A stretch of DNA of 64,000 bases, taken from the NCBI GenBank assembly GCA_013141415.1, contig JABFQY010000001.1, positions 124,001 through 188,000 of the forward strand. The letters run 5' to 3'. The stretch comes from Kiritimatiellaceae bacterium (lineage in GTDB: Bacteria > Verrucomicrobiota > Kiritimatiellia > Kiritimatiellales > Tichowtungiaceae). The notes below the pieces were generated by a model. The model was not told the DNA's origin, made no database searches, and saw only the letters and a list, made by a program, of their open reading frames with translations. Each line of letters starts with the position of its first letter. Position 1 is the stretch's first letter. The translations under genes and the position numbers were made by a program. Below are positions 43,757 through 52,333 of this stretch, piece after piece.

Positions 43757-44897
43757 GAGATACCTCCTTGAACAGTTTCGCGGCGATTCTGACAAATCCG
43801 GCAAAATTAGCGAGACAGGTGTTGCGGAATCCGCACATGAAATAGTGCAGGCGCAGACCGAGTTTTCCTTTAATCCAAATCCGGCTGAAGAGCTGTCCGA
43901 CACTGTCGCTATGCAACGGAATCACCCAGCCCGCATCAAACGGACGAAACGGTTTGGTTGTCTTTCCGCGGTAGTGGCGCGCGATATTTTTTCCGGCGCA
44001 CTTGCCCTCGTACCACGCAAAGTTGATCGCCTTACGCAGAATCTGACCGTTCTGTTCGACGGCGGCGGAATCCCCGGCGGCGAAAACATCCGGATAGTTC
44101 GGCAGCGAAAGATCGGGGTTTACTTTCAACCGTCCGTCGCCGAGCCGTGCGACGGTTCCTTTCAGTTCCGGTATCGCGAATGTCGAGCCGCCCGCCCAGC
44201 AGAAGAAACCATTTTCAAAGGTTTGATTTCCGGCAGTAACGTTCTGTCCGTCAAAGCCGGTTACGTGCTGACCGGGAAGAATCGTTGCGCCGGTGCGGGC
44301 GAGAAATGTTTTGATGTACTGCCGTTTTGCTTCCGGCAGGAACGGCAGAATGTCCGGCGCCGGATCAATCACTGTTACACGGCACGGTTTGTTTTCGGCT
44401 AGAGCGCGGTAATACAGGCTCATCGCCAGTTCCAGTCCGGTGTAGCCGCCGCCCGCCATCACGATATGCGGCTGTTTTGTTCGCCGCAGATAATTCACAA
44501 AGTCATTGCGGATGTGCAGGGCGGTTTCGAGCGAGTCGAGGTGATAAATCTGTTCGCGGTGCTGGTTGAATCCGCGGAAATCCGTCACCGAGCCGGCGGC
44601 GATCAATAACTTGTCGAAAGCAAATGTTTGGCCGTCTGCGGTCAGTGTTTTGGCGTTGAGATCTATAGAGCTGACCGACTTCTGAATGTGCCGGACGTTT
44701 TTCGGTAGAAGATTTGCCAGCGGAGAATACAACAGTTTTTCATCGAGCCAGCCGCCTGCCAAATCGGGCAGGGCAGGCAGCATCACCGTGGAACTGCGCG
44801 GATCGAACAGAACAATTTCTGTGTCCGCGCCGCGCAAAGCGCGGCAGGCCTGCCGTCCGGCAAAGCCGCCGCCGACAATGACCGTTTTACTGTTCAT
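43749..44897 (-). CDS. NAD(P)/FAD-dependent oxidoreductase, type-II NADH dehydrogenase family
   Basis: 382 residues. N-terminal FAD-binding VGGGFAGRQA at 8-17, second Rossmann motif MAGGGYTGLELA near 147-158, and AAGDSAAV near 294. Transfers electrons from NADH to quinone at the membrane surface without pumping protons. Followed by DoxX in the same operon. Confidence 0.88.
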   Translation of the reverse strand: MNSKTVIVGGGFAGRQACRALRGADTEIVLFDPRSSTVMLPALPDLAGGWLDEKLLYSPLANLLPKNVRHIQKSVSSIDLNAKTLTADGQTFAFDKLLIAAGSVTDFRGFNQHREQIYHLDSLETALHIRNDFVNYLRRTKQPHIVMAGGGYTGLELAMSLYYRALAENKPCRVTVIDPAPDILPFLPEAKRQYIKTFLARTGATILPGQHVTGFDGQNVTAGNQTFENGFFCWAGGSTFAIPELKGTVARLGDGRLKVNPDLSLPNYPDVFAAGDSAAVEQNGQILRKAINFAWYEGKCAGKNIARHYRGKTTKPFRPFDAGWVIPLHSDSVGQLFSRIWIKGKLGLRLHYFMCGFRNTCLANFAGFVRIAAKLFKEVSHD

Positions 44898-44904
44898 TAA
44901 AATC

Positions 44905-45603
44905 TCACGGCACTTTGATTGCGAAGTTGTCGCAACTGATTATTCCATTGCCGGGGGTTACCAGCGCGATCTTGTTCTTCGGGTATGCAATGCCTTCCGA
45001 ACAAAGTGAGCCGACCAGTTTTCCGTCGATGAATGCCTGTATCATATCGCCTTTGACTCGAACCGATACGGCGTACCATTTACCGGATTCCAGTTGCACC
45101 GGAAACGCGGCTTCTTTGGTTTTCAGCAGCGCTTCCGTGGCGGCATCGACTGTTTTGGCAATTTTCATTGCGTAAATTTCATTCTTATAACCACCCGTCC
45201 TATCGTCGTATAGAACAAGTTTTGTTGTAGAGATAACAGCCCGGCAGATTTTTCCGCCGAGCGAATTGGTGTATCCCTTTTGAGCGAACGCCAGTTCGAC
45301 CGGCCGGATTCCCGCAAACAGGAGATCGGCATTCAGCTCAACGTCGCTGGACGGCTCTATGGAGGCGGTGTGGACTGCGGGGTGGCCGCCGCCTTCTTCC
45401 TGAATACCGACTAGAATGCCGTTTGTAACGACCGACGAACATTTATACCGGCCCCACTTCCCCGACAGAACCGGGCCGGAGAAGTCGTCGGCGAAAACCT
45501 GCTGCTTATAATTTTCACCGGATATCGGCGCAATTTCTTCGGCGGTTGCCGTGCGGAATGAAACAGCCAGAAGCAGGGCAATAACAGGTTTCAGCAGGTT
45601 CAT
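44905..45603 (-). CDS. Secreted protein with concanavalin A/LamG-like fold
   Basis: 232 residues with a signal peptide (LLKPVIALLLAVSFRTATAEE). Sequence patterns DDFSG..LSGKWGRYKC, GKWYAVSVRVKGDMIQAFIDGKLVGS and NKIALVTPGNGIISCDNFAIK resemble the family-16/laminin-G type sandwich used to bind or cleave carbohydrate (DUF1080-like). No catalytic residues can be named. It ends 8 bases before the NDH-2 gene, so it may be the first gene of that operon. Confidence 0.7.
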   Translation of the reverse strand: MNLLKPVIALLLAVSFRTATAEEIAPISGENYKQQVFADDFSGPVLSGKWGRYKCSSVVTNGILVGIQEEGGGHPAVHTASIEPSSDVELNADLLFAGIRPVELAFAQKGYTNSLGGKICRAVISTTKLVLYDDRTGGYKNEIYAMKIAKTVDAATEALLKTKEAAFPVQLESGKWYAVSVRVKGDMIQAFIDGKLVGSLCSEGIAYPKNKIALVTPGNGIISCDNFAIKVP

Positions 45604-45627
45604 CTTCGTTCTCCTTCCGGATCGTGT

Positions 45628-46548
45628 TTATTTTTTATTTCCCAAACGCAACTGCGTGAGCAGGGCTTCCATATCAGCCGGAAGCGGCGCTTCAAACGTC
45701 ATCGGTTTTCCAGAGATTGGATGGTTCAGTGAAAGCTTTGCGGCGTGCAGCATCTGACGGTCAGCTTTAATCGTCGAAGCCCGTCCGCGGCCATAAACCG
45801 TGTCGCCGATCACCGGATGTTTGATATGCGCCATATGAACGCGGATCTGATGCGTCCGGCCCGTTTCAATCTTTATCTGCACCAGCGCCGCCTCGCCGAG
45901 CGGTTCCATCACTTCGAAATGGGAAACCGCCTCGCGGCCGTTACGGACATTCGCCGCCATTTTTTTGCGGTGGATCGGATGCCGCCCGATCGTCGTTTCG
46001 ACCGTACCGCGCTTGCCGTACGGAACGCCCCAGACGATCGTCAGATATTCCTTGGCCGTCTCGCGCTCCTTAAACTGCCGCGCCAGCTCGTTCATCGCCT
46101 TTTCGTTCTTGGCGACCACCATCACGCCGCTGGTGTCCTTGTCCAGCCGGTGAACAATGCCGGGGCGCTTTTCGCCGCCGATGCCGGTCAGGTCTTTGCA
46201 ATGGTGGAGCAGGGCGTTCACCAGCGTACCGGTTTCGTTGCCGACCGCCGGATGCACCACCAGCCCGGCGGGCTTGTTGATGACGATCATGTTGCGGTCT
46301 TCGTAGAGCACGTTCAGGGAAATATTTTCCGCCTGCGGTGTGGCGGCCGACGGATCGGGAACCGACCACTCCGCGCGGTCACCGGCGCGGATTTTCTGGT
46401 TCGCCTTGGACGGCGCGCCGTTGACAGTGACGCGGCCGTCTTTAATCAGTGACTGCCAGCGCGACCGCGAATGTTCGGGTACTGCTTCCGCCAGCCATGT
46501 ATCCAGCCGCGCTTCCGGTTTCTCTGCAATTTTTTCCATAAGGCGCAT
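45628..46548 (-). CDS. rluD: Ribosomal large subunit pseudouridine synthase D
   Basis: Converts uridines in helix 69 of 23S rRNA to pseudouridine. 306 residues: N-terminal S4 domain (EHSRSRWQSLIKDGRVTVNG), catalytic Asp in GIVHRLDKDTSGVMV and the IETGRTHQIRVHMAHI motif. ATG at 46548 has AGGG upstream; 46539 is also possible. Second RluA-type gene at 62993. Confidence 0.93.
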   Translation of the reverse strand: MRLMEKIAEKPEARLDTWLAEAVPEHSRSRWQSLIKDGRVTVNGAPSKANQKIRAGDRAEWSVPDPSAATPQAENISLNVLYEDRNMIVINKPAGLVVHPAVGNETGTLVNALLHHCKDLTGIGGEKRPGIVHRLDKDTSGVMVVAKNEKAMNELARQFKERETAKEYLTIVWGVPYGKRGTVETTIGRHPIHRKKMAANVRNGREAVSHFEVMEPLGEAALVQIKIETGRTHQIRVHMAHIKHPVIGDTVYGRGRASTIKADRQMLHAAKLSLNHPISGKPMTFEAPLPADMEALLTQLRLGNKK

Positions 46549-46666
46549 GTTAACCCTGAAGCCGCTAAAGAACACACATTTAAATTACCGGATTGCGGAA
46601 CGGCGCCATTTTTAGTTATCTGCCCGCAGAACTGCGGGAAGTTAAACCTTAATCGAAGGAGCGTTC

Positions 46667-47542
46667 ATGAAATCTGTCTTCGCCAAAATCTGTCTGGTTC
46701 TCTCGTTCGCCGCGCAGGCCCACGCATACCTCGCCGTTCCGGTCGTGGCCGGACATTATCCAGCGGGTGCCGAAGGCATCAAAGGCGCATCGCTTCCGCC
46801 GCCCGGCGTGTACTTCCGCGACTACAATATGTTCTATTTCGCCGACACGTTTCAGGATGGCCCGGATTTCGATATCAAAGCCTACATCAACGCTCCGCGT
46901 CTGATCTGGATGACGGATAAGAAAATTTTCGGCGCGCAGTACGGAATGGACGTGATCGTTCCTTTGGTTTCCATGGACTGGACCAGGGGCGGCGCCAGCG
47001 ACCGTTATTCGGGTATGGGCGACATCCAGATCGAACCGCTGCTTCTTTCGTGGAAGTTCAAACAGTTCGACCTTGCGGCGGGTTATGCAGTCTGGGTGCC
47101 GACCGGCGACTACGATCCCAACCGGCCGGATCTGGTCTCGAAAGGTTTCTGGTCGCACATGCTGACGCTCGGCGGCACCTGGTATCCGGACAAAGAAAAA
47201 ACCTGGGCCATGTCACTGCTCAACCGCTACGAATTCTGTCATGAGCAGAAAGATACACACACCGATCCCGGCCAGGTATTCACCACCGAATGGGGTCTCA
47301 GCAAAAGCCTGCGCCCCGGCCTCGACATCGGCTTTATCGGCTATTACCAGCAGCAGGTCACCGAAGATTCCGGACGGATGGCGACTCACGAACTGGATCG
47401 TAAAATCGGTGCCGGCCCCGAAATCTCCGCCTTCTGCCCGAAGCTCGGACTGTTTGCCTCGCTTCGCTACGCCCGTGAATTCGACGCCGTCGAACGGCCC
47501 GAAGGCGATCTGATCACGCTGACACTGACCAAGCCGTTCTGA
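46667..47542 (+). CDS. Outer-membrane transporter of the phenol-MetA family
   Basis: 291 residues with a signal peptide (KICLVLSFAAQAHAY) and beta-barrel pattern of alternating aromatic strands (FDLAAGYAVWVPTGDYDPNRPDLVSKGFWSHMLTLGGTWY), the transporter family seen next to aromatic degradation genes. AAGGAG precedes the ATG. No degradation enzymes lie nearby; substrate unknown. Confidence 0.8.
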   Translation: MKSVFAKICLVLSFAAQAHAYLAVPVVAGHYPAGAEGIKGASLPPPGVYFRDYNMFYFADTFQDGPDFDIKAYINAPRLIWMTDKKIFGAQYGMDVIVPLVSMDWTRGGASDRYSGMGDIQIEPLLLSWKFKQFDLAAGYAVWVPTGDYDPNRPDLVSKGFWSHMLTLGGTWYPDKEKTWAMSLLNRYEFCHEQKDTHTDPGQVFTTEWGLSKSLRPGLDIGFIGYYQQQVTEDSGRMATHELDRKIGAGPEISAFCPKLGLFASLRYAREFDAVERPEGDLITLTLTKPF

Positions 47543-47547
47543 GGATT

Positions 47548-47619
47548 GGGCTATAAAAAGCTTTTCTATAGCTCATAAAAATGGTCTTTTGTGGGCTATA
47601 GAAGAAAGGTTTATAGCTC
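47548..47619. promoter_or_regulatory. Two direct operator-like repeats upstream of the Fic gene
   Basis: Two copies of GGGCTATA-N11-TATAGCTC, at 47548-47574 and 47593-47619, 45 bases apart. Each is an inverted repeat, and the second ends exactly at the ATG, with CAT AAA or CATGAAATGG after it. The pattern suits an operator bound by the gene's own C-terminal winged helix. Confidence 0.7.
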
Positions 47620-48741
47620 ATGAAATGGAATTGGCAGCAAGAGAACTGGCCGGACTTTACGTTTGATTCCGCCGCGCTGACTGCGCTGGAAGCGAAGTTT
47701 CTGACTGCTTCCGGCGTTCTGCTCGGAACCTGCAAGCACCTTGATAGCGGAGAGCTGAAAGCACTGACCGTTGAGCTGATGAGCGAAGAGGCACTGAAAA
47801 CCTCCGAGATCGAGGGTGAATTTTTGAGTCGGGACAGCCTTCAGTCGTCAATCCGTCGGCAGTTCGGTTTGCAGACCGACAGTCGTAAAGTTCCTCTTGC
47901 CGAGCAGGGCATTGCTGAAATGACCGTTCAGGTTTATCAGACGTGGGCGGAACTGCTTACGGACGAAACTCTTTTCCGTTGGCACGCCATGTTGACACAA
48001 GGTCGGCGTGACCTCACCGACCTCGGATGTTACCGCACCTCCTTTGAGCAGATGCAGGTGGTTTCCGGTTCGGTTGACCGCCGGAAAGTACATTTTGAGG
48101 CTCCGCCTTCAAAAGTTGTTCCGCAGGAAATGACAGCTTTCAACGCTTGGTTTAACCGCACAGCACCCGGCGGGAAACAGCCTTTGCCTGCGCTGACCCG
48201 CGCCGGGATCGCCCATCTTTATTTCGTCAGTGTCCATCCATTTGAAGACGGCAATGGACGAATCGGGCGCGCCATCGCCGAAAAGTCGTTGGCGCAGAAT
48301 CTGCAACGTCCGACGCTGATCGCGTTGGCGCACACCATTGAAGCAAAGCGTAAGGCCTATTACTCCGCGTTGGAGCGGATTAACCAGCATCTGGAAATCA
48401 CCGACTGGCTGGTTTATTTCGCGAACACAGTTCTGGATGCACAGGAATACACGATTCGTTGCGTCGAATTCCTGATCGAAAAAGCCAGACTATACGACCG
48501 GCTGGCCGGTGCTTTGAACGAGCGACAGCAGAAAGTGCTCGCCCGTATGTTTAAAGAAGGGCTTTCCGGCTTCAAAGGCGGACTCAGCGCTGAGAACTAT
48601 ATCCGCATCACCAAAACCTCGGCATCCACAGCGACCCGCGACCTTCAAGACCTGGTCGCCAAAAGAGCTCTGCGCCGTACCGGCGAACTGAAACAAACGC
48701 GCTACCACCTGAACCTGCCGGGTCATCCCGTCGCGCCGTAG
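47620..48741 (+). CDS. Fic-domain protein with N-terminal DUF4172 and C-terminal winged helix
   Basis: 373 residues. Fic motif HPFEDGNGRIGR starts at H206, predicting AMP transfer. An inhibitory helix motif T61-S-E-I-E65-G occurs before it, so class II, self-inhibited. Residues 1-100 carry the DUF4172 helical region; the last 80 (KTSASTATRDLQDL) form a helix-turn-helix, suggesting autoregulation through the upstream repeats. It may be a toxin-like regulator without a separate antitoxin. Stands alone between unrelated genes. Confidence 0.92.
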   Translation: MKWNWQQENWPDFTFDSAALTALEAKFLTASGVLLGTCKHLDSGELKALTVELMSEEALKTSEIEGEFLSRDSLQSSIRRQFGLQTDSRKVPLAEQGIAEMTVQVYQTWAELLTDETLFRWHAMLTQGRRDLTDLGCYRTSFEQMQVVSGSVDRRKVHFEAPPSKVVPQEMTAFNAWFNRTAPGGKQPLPALTRAGIAHLYFVSVHPFEDGNGRIGRAIAEKSLAQNLQRPTLIALAHTIEAKRKAYYSALERINQHLEITDWLVYFANTVLDAQEYTIRCVEFLIEKARLYDRLAGALNERQQKVLARMFKEGLSGFKGGLSAENYIRITKTSASTATRDLQDLVAKRALRRTGELKQTRYHLNLPGHPVAP

Positions 48742-48872
48742 AATTTCGAAGGCGGATGGAAAACGGAATTGTCAAATTATCGGACCGACCCCGTTCCCGA
48801 CCCCGTTCCTGCTTGAATGCGAGACAACCTCAGTTTGGTTTTCTAAAATTCATTGGCTGACCCCTGCCCCGT
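48742..48872. other. Intergenic, GACCCCGTTCC short direct repeats
   Basis: Two or three copies of CGACCCCGTTC (48786-48815) and a related CTGACCCCTGCCCC near 48858; no gene seen. Confidence 0.5.
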
Positions 48873-50093
48873 TCATTCGGTATTTTCAATTTTGCGTAGC
48901 AGCATTCCTTCGTCCTTAAAATCACCAAGAGTTTCTATGGAAACTTTGAATGTGACGAGGACGCCCTTATTTCGGCTGATGAACAAGTTTTTGTCTGGTA
49001 CGCGGATCCACGTCTCATCCTGTTCTAGGAGGGAATTGGCCGGAATATCAAGAGATACGGAAGCTACATTTATATTGTCAGATAGTTGATCTTGGATCGC
49101 GGTGTATTCAAGAGGAGTGTGATACTTAACCCAAGCTTCTTCTGTCACCTTGTACACAAGTGGATCAGCAAGAAATTCGCGCCATTTTTCAGGTGATATG
49201 AGTTTGAATTTCCAGTTCGAGTAATCCAATTTGATCTGTAGTGATTCCTGAGGATTATGCGGAATCATGTTACGATCCCATAGGTTGGTGAACACCTCCA
49301 TTATTTTAAAAGTAGTTGTTCCGTTATTCGTCGAAAACAGATACTCATCAAGCGTTCGCGGGATCACGTCACCTGCATCGAGATTCATCTTCATTCCGAA
49401 GTGAAGTAATACTTTTGGCTTAATGAGCATCACGGGAATTTTTATGTCTTCACGCCATCTTCTAGACTGCGCGTCCTGAATGGAAGAAAGGCCGATTCCC
49501 AAAGATTCGGCCAGCGCTTTCGCCGGTCTTGTAAAGCTGGCATTACAAACAAGAACGCCTTTGGAGGCACCGCTATCGGCAAGGATTTTGGCAAACTCTA
49601 ATACCACACCCTCGTCAACCAAAGAGGAGCCCGGATAGGCATTTACTATTGTTAAAATCTCTTGGCCTGCCTGAACGGATCGAATGCTAACATCTACAAC
49701 GTGAACCGTGTCGCTGGTGAGAGATGGTATGCTTGCACGCAGTCGAATAATTGCTTGTGGATTTAAATCGCCGTATATCTTGGCGACGATGGCTTTGTAG
49801 GCCATTTCATCTTCTGGAGAAAGCGGGGTGCCCGAGTTTTCAGCACGTTGCTTAAGCGATGCCATCAAATCGTTTGTGGCCGTTTCGCTGATTACAGAGA
49901 GAGTATAGAACCCACCCCAACAAATGATTGTTATTAGGATCAGCAGGGGTTTTTTGCCGTCGGGCCACCTGAGGATGGACCAGCGATTTCTGGCGGACTT
50001 AGTGAAGCTGGTTCCGATCAACACCGTCAGGATTGTGCCTAAGAAGGCAAGAAGGTAGCGAACAGATGTTAGAATAGTATCAGGAATATTCAC
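48873..50093 (-). CDS. Membrane-anchored protein with degenerate PD-(D/E)xK nuclease-like domain
   Basis: 406 residues: two N-terminal helices (YLLAFLGTILTVLIG and LLILITIICWGGFYTL), a linker, then residues about 125-205 resembling the Mrr-type restriction endonuclease fold: VVDVSIRS with D134, a beta strand where ExK is expected but reading TIVNAY, then EFAKILADSGASKGVLVCNASFT and AKALAESLGIGL. The catalytic Glu-Lys is missing, so nuclease activity is unlikely. The last 200 residues are unrecognised. AT-richer than its neighbours. Possible stress, defence or sensor role; unproven. Confidence 0.7.
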   Translation of the reverse strand: MNIPDTILTSVRYLLAFLGTILTVLIGTSFTKSARNRWSILRWPDGKKPLLILITIICWGGFYTLSVISETATNDLMASLKQRAENSGTPLSPEDEMAYKAIVAKIYGDLNPQAIIRLRASIPSLTSDTVHVVDVSIRSVQAGQEILTIVNAYPGSSLVDEGVVLEFAKILADSGASKGVLVCNASFTRPAKALAESLGIGLSSIQDAQSRRWREDIKIPVMLIKPKVLLHFGMKMNLDAGDVIPRTLDEYLFSTNNGTTTFKIMEVFTNLWDRNMIPHNPQESLQIKLDYSNWKFKLISPEKWREFLADPLVYKVTEEAWVKYHTPLEYTAIQDQLSDNINVASVSLDIPANSLLEQDETWIRVPDKNLFISRNKGVLVTFKVSIETLGDFKDEGMLLRKIENTE

Positions 50094-50141
50094 GGGTTGT
50101 TTTTAGGCATGCATTTTTTCGCGCAAAACACACATCTCTTT

Positions 50142-51398
50142 TTATTGCCGAATCTGGCCGGAGCCGGAGATGACGTATTTGTAGGTGGTCAGTTCTTCGA
50201 GTCCCATGGGGCCGCGGGCGTGGAGTTTGTCGGTGCTGATTCCAATCTCTGCACCCATGCCGAATTCGCCGCCGTCGGTGAAGCGCGTTGAGGCGTTGAC
50301 GTACACGGTGGCGGAATCAACCTGCGCCAGAAATTTTTTCGCCGCTTTTGCGTCGGTGGTGACGATGGCGTCGGAATGCTGCGAGCCGTAGGTGTTGATG
50401 TGGTCAATGGCGGCCTTCACGTTTTTGACGATGCGGATGGAGAGAATCAGCTCCAGATATTCGGCGTACCAGTCTTCTTCGGTGGCGGGTTTAATCGCCG
50501 CGTCAAATTTCTGCACCGCTTCGTCGCCGCGCAGTTCGACGCCGAGCCGTTTGAAGCGGGCGATCATGCGGGGCAGGAAGGCGTCGGCGATATCTTTATG
50601 GACAAGCAGCGTTTCCATGGCGTTGCAGACGCCGGGGCGCTGGCACTTGGCGTTTTCGGCGATGGCGAGCGCCATGTCGATATCGGCTTTAGCGTCCACG
50701 AAGGTGTGGCAGACGCCTTTGTAGTGCTTGATGACAGGAACCCAGGCCATTTCGGTGACGGCTTTGATGAGGCTTTCGCCGCCGCGGGGCATAATCAGGT
50801 CAATCTTGCCGACCATCTGGGCCAATTCACGCACGGCGTCGCGGTCGGTGGTTTCGACCAGCTGAATCGCGTCGGCGGGCATTTTCTTTTTCTTGCCGCC
50901 GTCGCGCAGAGCTTTGGCGATCGCCGCGTTGGAATACATCGCTTCCTTGCCGCCGCGCAGGATAACGGCGTTAGCGGTTTTAAAGCAGAGCGAAGCGGCT
51001 TCGGCGGTAACGTTAGGCCGCGATTCAAAAATGATGGCGATCACGCCGATCGGCACACGGACTTTTTTAATCTGCAGTCCGTTGGGGCGCTGGATGGTGG
51101 CGAGCTTTTTGCCGACGGGATCTTTCAGGGCGGCGACTTCGCGCAGACCTTTGATCATGCCGTCGATGCGGGCATCGGTCAGCGTAAGCCGGTCGAGCAT
51201 CGCGGCGGAAAGTCCGGCTTCGCGTCCGGCGGCGAGGTCTTTGGCGTTGGCTTCCTGGATTACGCCTTTCTGCGCGCCGATCTCGTCGGCCATCGCTTCG
51301 AGAATGGCGTTTTTCTTTTTGGATGAAAGTTTCGCCAGCTCGCGCGACGCGTGAACCGCTTTGACACCCATTTCGATCATCTGGTCATGTAAGGTCAT
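50142..51398 (-). CDS. proA: Gamma-glutamyl phosphate reductase ProA
   Basis: Reduces glutamyl 5-phosphate to the semialdehyde in proline synthesis. 418 residues from the ATG at 51398, which has GAGAGGAA upstream; an in-frame extension to 51482 would run through a hairpin repeat. Catalytic Cys lies in RPGVCNAMETLL. It follows proB by 70 bases containing the hairpin repeat. Confidence 0.96.
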   Translation of the reverse strand: MTLHDQMIEMGVKAVHASRELAKLSSKKKNAILEAMADEIGAQKGVIQEANAKDLAAGREAGLSAAMLDRLTLTDARIDGMIKGLREVAALKDPVGKKLATIQRPNGLQIKKVRVPIGVIAIIFESRPNVTAEAASLCFKTANAVILRGGKEAMYSNAAIAKALRDGGKKKKMPADAIQLVETTDRDAVRELAQMVGKIDLIMPRGGESLIKAVTEMAWVPVIKHYKGVCHTFVDAKADIDMALAIAENAKCQRPGVCNAMETLLVHKDIADAFLPRMIARFKRLGVELRGDEAVQKFDAAIKPATEEDWYAEYLELILSIRIVKNVKAAIDHINTYGSQHSDAIVTTDAKAAKKFLAQVDSATVYVNASTRFTDGGEFGMGAEIGISTDKLHARGPMGLEELTTYKYVISGSGQIRQ

Positions 51399-51416
51399 CT
51401 TCGATTTCCTCTCAAC

Positions 51417-51464
51417 GTAGGACAGCCATCTTGGCTGTCCAGACAGGCTGGAAGCCTGTCCTAC
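51417..51464. repeat. 48-bp double-hairpin repeat between proB and proA
   Basis: Ends GTAGGACAG and CTGTCCTAC are inverted. Inside, GGACAGCC/GGCTGTCC and GACAGGCT/AGCCTGTC make two hairpins. The poly-T that follows on the + strand does not lie on the proB-proA strand. Looks like a REP/miniature element placed in an operon. Confidence 0.8.
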
Positions 51465-51468
51465 TTTT

Positions 51469-52248
51469 TTATCTCGAAACAATTAATGTGCCGGTATCTT
51501 TGCCGCCGAGTACGGACTGAATAATGCCGTCGGTCTGGCCGTCGGCGATAACGACAGGAATATTGGCCGCCGCCGCTTTTCCGGCGGACATGAGCTTGGA
51601 TTTCATTCCGCCGGTGGAAAGTTCGCCGTTTTTGCCTTTATCGAGCGCGAGAATGTCGTCGGAAACCTGTTCGACGAAAGGTACGCGCTGTCCGGCGTCG
51701 TCTTTGAGTCCGTCGGTGGTGGAAAGCAGGATCAGCGCGTCGGCCTTGATAAGGATAGAGACGAGCGCGGCGAGCAGGTCGTTGTCGCCGAATTTGATTT
51801 CTTCGGTGGCGACGGTGTCGTTTTCGTTGATGACGGGAACAATGCCGTACTCGATCAGCTTGAGCAGGGTGTTCTGGGCGTTGGCGCGGCGCTCCTCGTC
51901 CTGAAAAATATCGTTGGTGAGCAAAACCTGGCCGACTTTGATGTGTTTCTGACCGAAGAGGTGGCTGTAGAGACTCATCAGGCGGCCTTGTCCGACGGCG
52001 GCGGCCATTTGGAGTTCGGGCAGGTCGGTCGGACGCTTGGTCATACCGAGCGCTTCGATGCCAGCGGCGATGGCGCCGGAGGAAACGAGAATCATTTCGC
52101 ATCCGGCGTCGCGCTGGGCGGCGATTCCGGAAACCAGAGAAAAGATGCGTTCGTGGTCGGGCTTGCCGGTGGAGTCCACCAGTACACGGCTGCCGACTTT
52201 TACAACGATCCGTTTGGCCTTTTTCAGTTGGTTGCGTGTTTCTTTCAT
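51469..52248 (-). CDS. proB: Glutamate 5-kinase ProB (without PUA domain)
   Basis: First step of proline synthesis. 259 residues carry the amino-acid kinase fold (VVKVGSRVLVD, SSGAIAAG, INENDTVATEEIKFGDND, STGGMKSKLMSAGKAA) and stop without the C-terminal PUA domain that many ProB proteins have. The ATG at 52248 is chosen by homology; reading upstream runs through the rsmD region and is not plausible. Confidence 0.95.
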   Translation of the reverse strand: MKETRNQLKKAKRIVVKVGSRVLVDSTGKPDHERIFSLVSGIAAQRDAGCEMILVSSGAIAAGIEALGMTKRPTDLPELQMAAAVGQGRLMSLYSHLFGQKHIKVGQVLLTNDIFQDEERRANAQNTLLKLIEYGIVPVINENDTVATEEIKFGDNDLLAALVSILIKADALILLSTTDGLKDDAGQRVPFVEQVSDDILALDKGKNGELSTGGMKSKLMSAGKAAAANIPVVIADGQTDGIIQSVLGGKDTGTLIVSR

Positions 52249-52333
52249 AGGAAGGGACGCATTATTGCCACGCCGTGCCGGAAAAGACAAACCGGTTATT
52301 GATATTCGGTTGTTTGCTGTTACATTGCGCGCC

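Noticed and set aside
52037-52333. Upstream extension of rsmD
   Set aside because: It lies antisense to proB and has no family similarity; RsmD starts at the GTG at 52334.
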